In this document: positions 12,608 through 13,644 of the stretch, piece by piece
Layout of the letters: every line of letters begins with the position of its first letter
Numbering within the stretch: position 1 is the first letter of the stretch
Source: UBA4655 sp964585575
GTDB lineage: Bacteria > Planctomycetota > Planctomycetia > Pirellulales > UBA1268
Assembly: GCA_964585575.1 (NCBI GenBank)
Contig: CAZPEM010000092.1
Span: forward strand, 1 to 13,644
Direction: 5' to 3'
Length of the DNA stretch: 13,644 bases
Notes under the pieces: generated by a model
Told to the model about the DNA's origin: nothing
What the model saw: the letters and a program-made list of their open reading frames with translations, nothing else
Database searches by the model: none
Position numbers and translations under genes: made by a program

Positions 12608-13543
12608 ATGATCGTTTCCGCCAGATCGACGACGATCCTCCTCGCGATGGCGGTCGCCGCCCGGACGTCCGCGGCCTCCGACGCGGCTGTCCATGCCACG
12701 TGGCGGACGACCCCCGTCGCATCGATCGCGGAACGGATCGGTGCGATCACGGGCGTGCCCGTCGTCATCGACCGCCGGATCGACCCGACGAGGAGGATCG
12801 ATCTCGACGGCGGCGGCCGCCCTCTCGAAATCGTTCTCGGCGAATTCGCGGAGGCCGCGGGCGGCGAGGTCGCTTCGCTCAGCCGTTCGTTTCGGATCGT
12901 GCCGAAGGGGCTGGCCCGCAGGGTGACCGACGCGGACGCCGCGCGACCATCCCGGCTGGCGCCGCTGCCGTCGGCGGCTCGGAACTCGCTCGACACGGAA
13001 TCAACCTGCCGGTGGGAGGCGGGCACACCCCCCCGGGAACTCGTCGAACGCCTCGCCAAAGAGGCGTCGATCCCGATCGGCCCGCTCGACACCATCCCGC
13101 TCGACCACCTGCCGGCCGGCTCGCTGCCGCCGTTGCCGCTCGCCGACCGGCTCGATCTTGTGCTCGCGCACTACGACCTAAGGATCGAGGCGGGGCCGCG
13201 GGCTCGGCGGAGCCTCGCGATCGTGCCGCTCGGCGAGGTCGCGGGCGAACGCCACCTTGAACGCCCCGCCAAACAACCGGCCGGCAAGCCGAAGCCGGTG
13301 TTGATCGACCGCTACACGCTCCGCGCGGAAGCCCCGCTCGAGGAACTCCTCCAGGCCCTCGCGAAGAAGTTCGGCCTCGTGATCAAGCTCGACTCGCAGT
13401 CGCTCGCCGTGAAGGGAGTCGCCGCGGGCGAAATCGTGCGGATCAACCTCGAAGACGCCCCGAGAAACCAGGTTCTCGACGCGATCACGAAGCCACTTGG
13501 GCTCTCCTGGAAAATCGACGGCACGACGCTCGAAGTCCGCTGA
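12608..13543 (+). CDS. Exported protein with three STN/secretin-N-like repeats
   Basis: A 311-residue protein with a short signal peptide (STTILLAMAVAARTSAA). Three similar alpha/beta modules can be recognised: residues 31-100 (TPVASIAERIGAITGVPVVID ends in FRIVPKG), 134-209 (TPPRELVERLAKEASIPI ends in LAIVPLGE) and 233-311 (APLEELLQALAKKFGLVIKL ends in TTLEVR). Each has an amphipathic helix followed by a strand pair, resembling the secretin and TonB short N-terminal (STN) or secretin-N domains. No secretin barrel is present, so it could be a periplasmic adaptor or a free-standing binding protein; its function is unknown. GGAG lies only 1 nt before the ATG, which is too close. A later ATG at 12647 would lose the signal peptide. 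The gene is divergent from glpK, with 37 bp between starts. Confidence 0.8.
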   Translation: MIVSARSTTILLAMAVAARTSAASDAAVHATWRTTPVASIAERIGAITGVPVVIDRRIDPTRRIDLDGGGRPLEIVLGEFAEAAGGEVASLSRSFRIVPKGLARRVTDADAARPSRLAPLPSAARNSLDTESTCRWEAGTPPRELVERLAKEASIPIGPLDTIPLDHLPAGSLPPLPLADRLDLVLAHYDLRIEAGPRARRSLAIVPLGEVAGERHLERPAKQPAGKPKPVLIDRYTLRAEAPLEELLQALAKKFGLVIKLDSQSLAVKGVAAGEIVRINLEDAPRNQVLDAITKPLGLSWKIDGTTLEVR

Positions 13544-13644
13544 GAGCCAGCCCCGTACGACGCCGCCTTGCCGCCGGGCGCCCACGTTTGACCGTGAGGG
13601 GCTGCCCGTGTGCCCGAGACGGCGTAGCTGACCAGCGAAGGCAG

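Noticed and set aside
11317..13260. 647-residue open frame on the plus strand
   Set aside because: Antisense to glpK, whose motifs are unmistakable; it also overlaps the STN-repeat gene in a different frame.
13544..13644. Last 101 bp as a possible tRNA or gene start
   Set aside because: No cloverleaf, start codon with ribosome-binding site, or clear hairpin was found.

Overview
The window is high-GC bacterial DNA with the features of a planctomycete, probably of the Pirellulales type. This rests on secreted Ala/Pro-rich proteins with planctomycete-type C-terminal domains, a Rho factor with a long Gly/Arg-rich N-terminus, an Arg-rich disordered protein, mostly single-gene units, and weak or absent Shine-Dalgarno sites at several starts. 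I assign it from protein character only; no rRNA or tRNA is present. Three runs of exactly 100 N (3784-3883, 5294-5393, 7270-7369) are scaffold gaps, and each lies inside a short tandem repeat.

Layout. 88-4919 (+): a PLP-dependent Cys/Met-metabolism transferase, a large secreted probable outer-membrane or surface protein, and a very Arg-rich disordered protein with a 15-bp in-frame repeat. 4916-5648 (-): a VapBC toxin-antitoxin pair. The antitoxin C-terminus has been expanded by a 16-bp minisatellite, and the toxin has lost its C-terminal part. 5693-6104: no recognisable intact gene. 6105-6848 (-): a hypothetical protein behind a near-consensus sigma70-type promoter, back to back with a second promoter that faces a small + strand ORF (6985-7218). 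7210-7424: a 15-bp tandem array. 7474-8847 (-): transcription terminator Rho. 9372-11045 (+): an exported protein with a thioredoxin fold whose active-site cysteines are both serine, a repeat-rich linker and two YHS-like domains. 11077-12570 (-): glycerol kinase. 12608-13543 (+): an exported protein with three STN/secretin-N-like repeats.

The genes do not form one pathway. The core and accessory envelope genes look like ordinary chromosome. The unusual part is 3.7-7.4 kb, where three unrelated 15-16 bp minisatellites and a decaying vapBC module lie within 3.7 kb. The most interesting locus is vapB. Its 16-bp unit is open in all three frames and encodes the same cyclic 16-residue peptide in each, so copy number modulo 3 decides whether the antitoxin keeps its native C-terminus and its stop-start coupling to vapC. 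At two of the three gaps, the 55 bp before the gap equal the 55 bp after it exactly. This points to an assembly-graph break (k=55) at the repeat and means the 100-N lengths are placeholders. Collapsing the overlap at vapB restores a continuous 100-residue reading frame.
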